Of a DNA stretch of 6,643 nt, positions 4,433 through 6,643 are shown piece by piece. The stretch is from Maritimibacter sp. (GTDB lineage: Bacteria > Pseudomonadota > Alphaproteobacteria > Rhodobacterales > Rhodobacteraceae): the NCBI GenBank assembly GCA_020441225.1, contig JAGRMP010000603.1, positions 1 to 6,643 on the forward strand, given 5' to 3'. Within the stretch, counting starts at the first letter, position 1, and every line of letters starts with the position of its first letter. A model generated the notes under the pieces. It saw only the letters and a list, made by a program, of their open reading frames with translations. It was not told the origin of the DNA and searched no databases. Made by a program: the position numbers and the translations under genes.

Positions 4433-5586
4433 GCGCCTCCGACCAGGGCCCAACTGGAACCGGCGCGACGGTCGACCCGGCCCGCGACATGCGTCACATG
4501 AGGCACGCGCTCACGCTCGGACGCCGCGGGCTCGGCACCACCTGGCCCAATCCGGCGGTCGGTTGCGTGATCGTCGCGAACGATCCCGGCTCCGGCGATC
4601 GGGTGGTCGGGCGCGGATGGACCCGGCCCGGCGGCCGGCCCCATGCCGAGACCATAGCGCTCGCCCAGGCAGGCGGTGCGGCGCGGGGCGCCACCGCCTA
4701 TGTCACGCTCGAACCCTGTTCCCATCATGGCAAGACCCCGCCCTGCGCCGATGCGCTGATCGCCGCCGGCATCGCCCGGGTCGTGGTCGCGCTCACCGAT
4801 CCCGACCCGCGGGTCAACGGCCGGGGGCTCGCCCGGCTGCGGGCGGCGGGCGCGGCGGTGACCGAAGGCGTCTGCGCCGAGGCGGCGCGGCGCGACCAGG
4901 CCGGGTTTCTGTCGCGTGTTACACGCGGCCGGCCCTATGTGACACTCAAGCTCGCGAGTTCTTTCGACGGGCGTATCGCCACCGCGAGCGGCGAGAGCCA
5001 GTGGATCACCGGACCGGAGTCGCGCCGACATGTCCATGCGCTGCGCCTGCGTCATGACGCGGTGATGGTGGGCGCGGGTACGGCGCGGGCCGACGACCCC
5101 GGCCTCACCGTGCGCGGGCTGGGGGCGCGGCATCAACCGGTGCGGGTGGTGCTGTCGCGCCATCTCGATCTGCCCACGGACAGCCAGCTCGCCCGCACCG
5201 ACCGCGACGTGCCGGTGTGGCTGCTGCATGGCGACCGCGCCGATCCCGCCCGGCTGGCCGCCTGGCAGGAGGCCGGGGCAAGGCTCCTGCCGGTGCCCGT
5301 CCAGCACGGCGCGCTCGATCCGCGCGCGGCCCTGGAAATGCTTGGCGAACAGGGTCTTACACGCGTCTTGTGCGAAGGCGGCGGCAGCCTCGGCGCGGCG
5401 CTCATGGCCGAGGGGCTGGTCGACGAACTGATCGGCTTCACCGCCGGTGTCGCGCTCGGGGCCGAGGGCCGCCCGTCGCTGGCGGCGATGGGGATCGGCG
5501 CGCTTGCCGAAGCCCCGCGCTTCACCCTCGTCGAGACCAAAGCCATCGGCGGCGACGTGCTGCACCGCTGGCACCGCGCCGACTGA
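4429..5586 (+). CDS. ribD: Bifunctional riboflavin biosynthesis deaminase/reductase RibD
   Basis: A 385-residue protein with both RibD activities: deamination of the pyrimidine intermediate derived from GTP, then NADPH reduction of its ribose side chain. The N-terminal deaminase has its zinc site in PHAE (His72, Glu74) and [12 protein letters not shown] (Cys97, Cys106). The reductase domain starts near residue 168 with [17 protein letters not shown], continues with [11 protein letters not shown] and the [11 protein letters not shown] block (214-224), and ends with [12 protein letters not shown] (314-325). The GTG start overlaps the nrdR stop, which favours translational coupling since no strong ribosome-binding site is present. 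An ATG at 4489 would give a more usual N-terminus close to MRHMRHAL, so about 20 residues may be extra. The other rib genes do not follow; a terminator-like element and an opposed gene do. Confidence 0.95.
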   Translation: MSASDQGPTGTGATVDPARDMRHMRHALTLGRRGLGTTWPNPAVGCVIVANDPGSGDRVVGRGWTRPGGRPHAETIALAQAGGAARGATAYVTLEPCSHHGKTPPCADALIAAGIARVVVALTDPDPRVNGRGLARLRAAGAAVTEGVCAEAARRDQAGFLSRVTRGRPYVTLKLASSFDGRIATASGESQWITGPESRRHVHALRLRHDAVMVGAGTARADDPGLTVRGLGARHQPVRVVLSRHLDLPTDSQLARTDRDVPVWLLHGDRADPARLAAWQEAGARLLPVPVQHGALDPRAALEMLGEQGLTRVLCEGGGSLGAALMAEGLVDELIGFTAGVALGAEGRPSLAAMGIGALAEAPRFTLVETKAIGGDVLHRWHRAD

Positions 5587-5590
5587 TCCT

Positions 5591-5636
5591 TTTTCTTGGT
5601 GAAAATACTCCGGGGGTCCGGGGGCAGAGCCCCCGG
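5591..5636. repeat. Intergenic element with GAAAATACTCC block and GC hairpin, terminator-like
   Basis: TTTTCTTGGTGAAAATACTC is followed by a run of G and then a perfect 7-base-pair stem, CCGGGGG (5618-5624) and CCCCCGG (5630-5636), with a CAGAG loop whose end bases can also pair. I associate this layout (AT-rich box ending in ATACTCC, then a GGGGGCAGAGCCCCC hairpin) with dispersed intergenic spacers of Rhodobacteraceae, from memory and not from a search. It lies between the convergent ribD and the 136-residue gene, so it may end transcripts from both sides. On the minus strand a TATTTT follows about 10 bases after the stem. Confidence 0.6.
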
Positions 5637-5681
5637 CCTGCCCGCCCGCGCGCCCGCCAGGCGCGGTCGCGTCGGCGGCCG

Positions 5682-6092
5682 TTATCCCTGGTCGCCTGCC
5701 ATCAGCCGGTCGGCCTTCTTGCGCACCAGAACCGTGCGCAGATCGTGCATCGCCAGCAGCAGCGCGTCGGTGATCTTTTCCAGATCGGCGTCCGAGGCGC
5801 GGGTCTGGGCCCAATGCGCGGTCAGGTTCAGATGATCGACCGTGCGCAGGATGTCGTCGATGTCGCGGGCGGCGAGCAGCGCGGTGCGCTCGGCGATCCA
5901 GGCGTCGATTGCCGCCTGGTCAGCCTCGGTGAGCGCCCGTCCGCCATGCGGTTTGACCTCGCCGTTCCGGATGTTGATGATCGCGATCTGGTCCATCTCG
6001 ATCCGCCGCTGCCGGTTGTTGGTGTCGACCCGGAAGGCAAAGGCGCCGTTTTCGCGGACCCGGAAGTAATAATCGGGGAGATGGGTGCTCAT
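5682..6092 (-). CDS. Uncharacterised 136-residue protein, probably conserved in Rhodobacterales
   Basis: I do not recognise a named family. The 136-residue product has no signal peptide, membrane segment or cysteine. The first 50 residues look beta-rich (DYYFRVRENGAFAFRVDTNN, then RQRRIEMDQIAIINIRNGEVK). From LTEADQ (54-59) to the end it looks alpha-helical, with the polar, acidic segment DIDDILRTVDHLNLTAHWAQ (77-96) and a basic tail VLVRKKADRL. It resembles, from memory, hypothetical proteins seen in related genomes. The amino-acid and codon profile is that of a real gene, and this is the only strand here with a coherent protein. The ribosome-binding site is weak (GAAAG about 8 bases before ATG). 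It lies 89 bases downstream of the aspartate aminotransferase on the same strand, with a hairpin between them, so co-transcription is uncertain. Confidence 0.8.
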   Translation of the reverse strand: MSTHLPDYYFRVRENGAFAFRVDTNNRQRRIEMDQIAIINIRNGEVKPHGGRALTEADQAAIDAWIAERTALLAARDIDDILRTVDHLNLTAHWAQTRASDADLEKITDALLLAMHDLRTVLVRKKADRLMAGDQG

Positions 6093-6134
6093 GGGGCTGC
6101 TTTCGGTTCTGCGCCGCCCGTGCGGTCCGCCGTT

Positions 6135-6153
6135 CGGGGGCAGTTAACCCCCG
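6135..6153. terminator. Perfect hairpin between the aminotransferase and the 136-residue gene
   Basis: CGGGGG (6135-6140) pairs with CCCCCG (6148-6153) around a CAGTTAA loop. A second smaller stem, CCCGC/GCGGG (6164-6177), lies just beyond the aminotransferase stop on the minus strand. Neither is followed by a U-tract on that strand. They may attenuate or end the aminotransferase transcript, or act as a site controlling the downstream gene. Confidence 0.4.
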
Positions 6154-6181
6154 TGGCCGCGGTCCCGCAAGGGCGGGCGGG

Positions 6182-6643
<462 letters not shown>

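Noticed and set aside
4423..5814. 463-codon open frame on - opposite ribD
   Set aside because: It is the antisense of a well-conserved bifunctional enzyme and has shadow-type composition.

Overview
The window looks like a piece of a GC-rich alphaproteobacterial chromosome, most likely Rhodobacterales (Rhodobacteraceae). The evidence is the protein set (a YbjN-type protein, dodecin, nrdR overlapping ribD, a class I aspartate aminotransferase with the IQSQSTSNP segment), the strong GC bias that opens long antisense frames, and a GC hairpin beside a GAAAATACTCC block downstream of ribD, a kind of spacer I associate with this group. It holds nine genes, two of them cut by the window ends. No rRNA, tRNA, transposase, phage gene or CRISPR array is visible.

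Layout. (1) 1-261: the 3' end of a YbjN-family gene on +, followed by a textbook intrinsic terminator (303-333). (2) 424-1788: a divergent pair, the NmrA-type quinone oxidoreductase qorB on - and an HxlR-family regulator on +. They share a 111-base spacer centred on a perfect 6+5+6 palindrome, and the pair resembles E. coli qorB/ytfH, a redox/electrophile response unit. (3) 1873-2760: a YghX-like dienelactone hydrolase on -, convergent with the regulator and separated from it by a strong hairpin. (4) 2894-3310: yjbQ on +. (5) 3344-3447: a five-copy, 23-base-period palindromic repeat between the convergent yjbQ and dodecin genes. (6) 3468-3668: a dodecin gene on -. (7) 3669-3961: a 293-base divergent non-coding region with several dyads and a perfect DnaA-box sequence. 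(8) 3962-5586: nrdR and ribD on +, overlapping by 4 bases and so probably translationally coupled. (9) 5587-5681: a terminator-like intergenic element. (10) 5682-6643: a conserved-looking gene of unknown function and the C-terminal part of an aspartate aminotransferase, both on -.

How the genes fit together. The qorB/HxlR pair is the clearest functional unit: the regulator has the single N-terminal Cys expected of a thiol sensor, and its presumed target lies across the palindrome. nrdR (ribonucleotide reductase repressor) and ribD (riboflavin synthesis) form the usual bacterial pair. The flavin-binding dodecin gene is divergent from them, so flavin synthesis and flavin buffering share one intergenic region. 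The rest is ordinary chromosomal housekeeping. I see no strong case for an undescribed multi-gene system; the points worth a second look are regulatory and repeat structures and the uncharacterised 136-residue protein.
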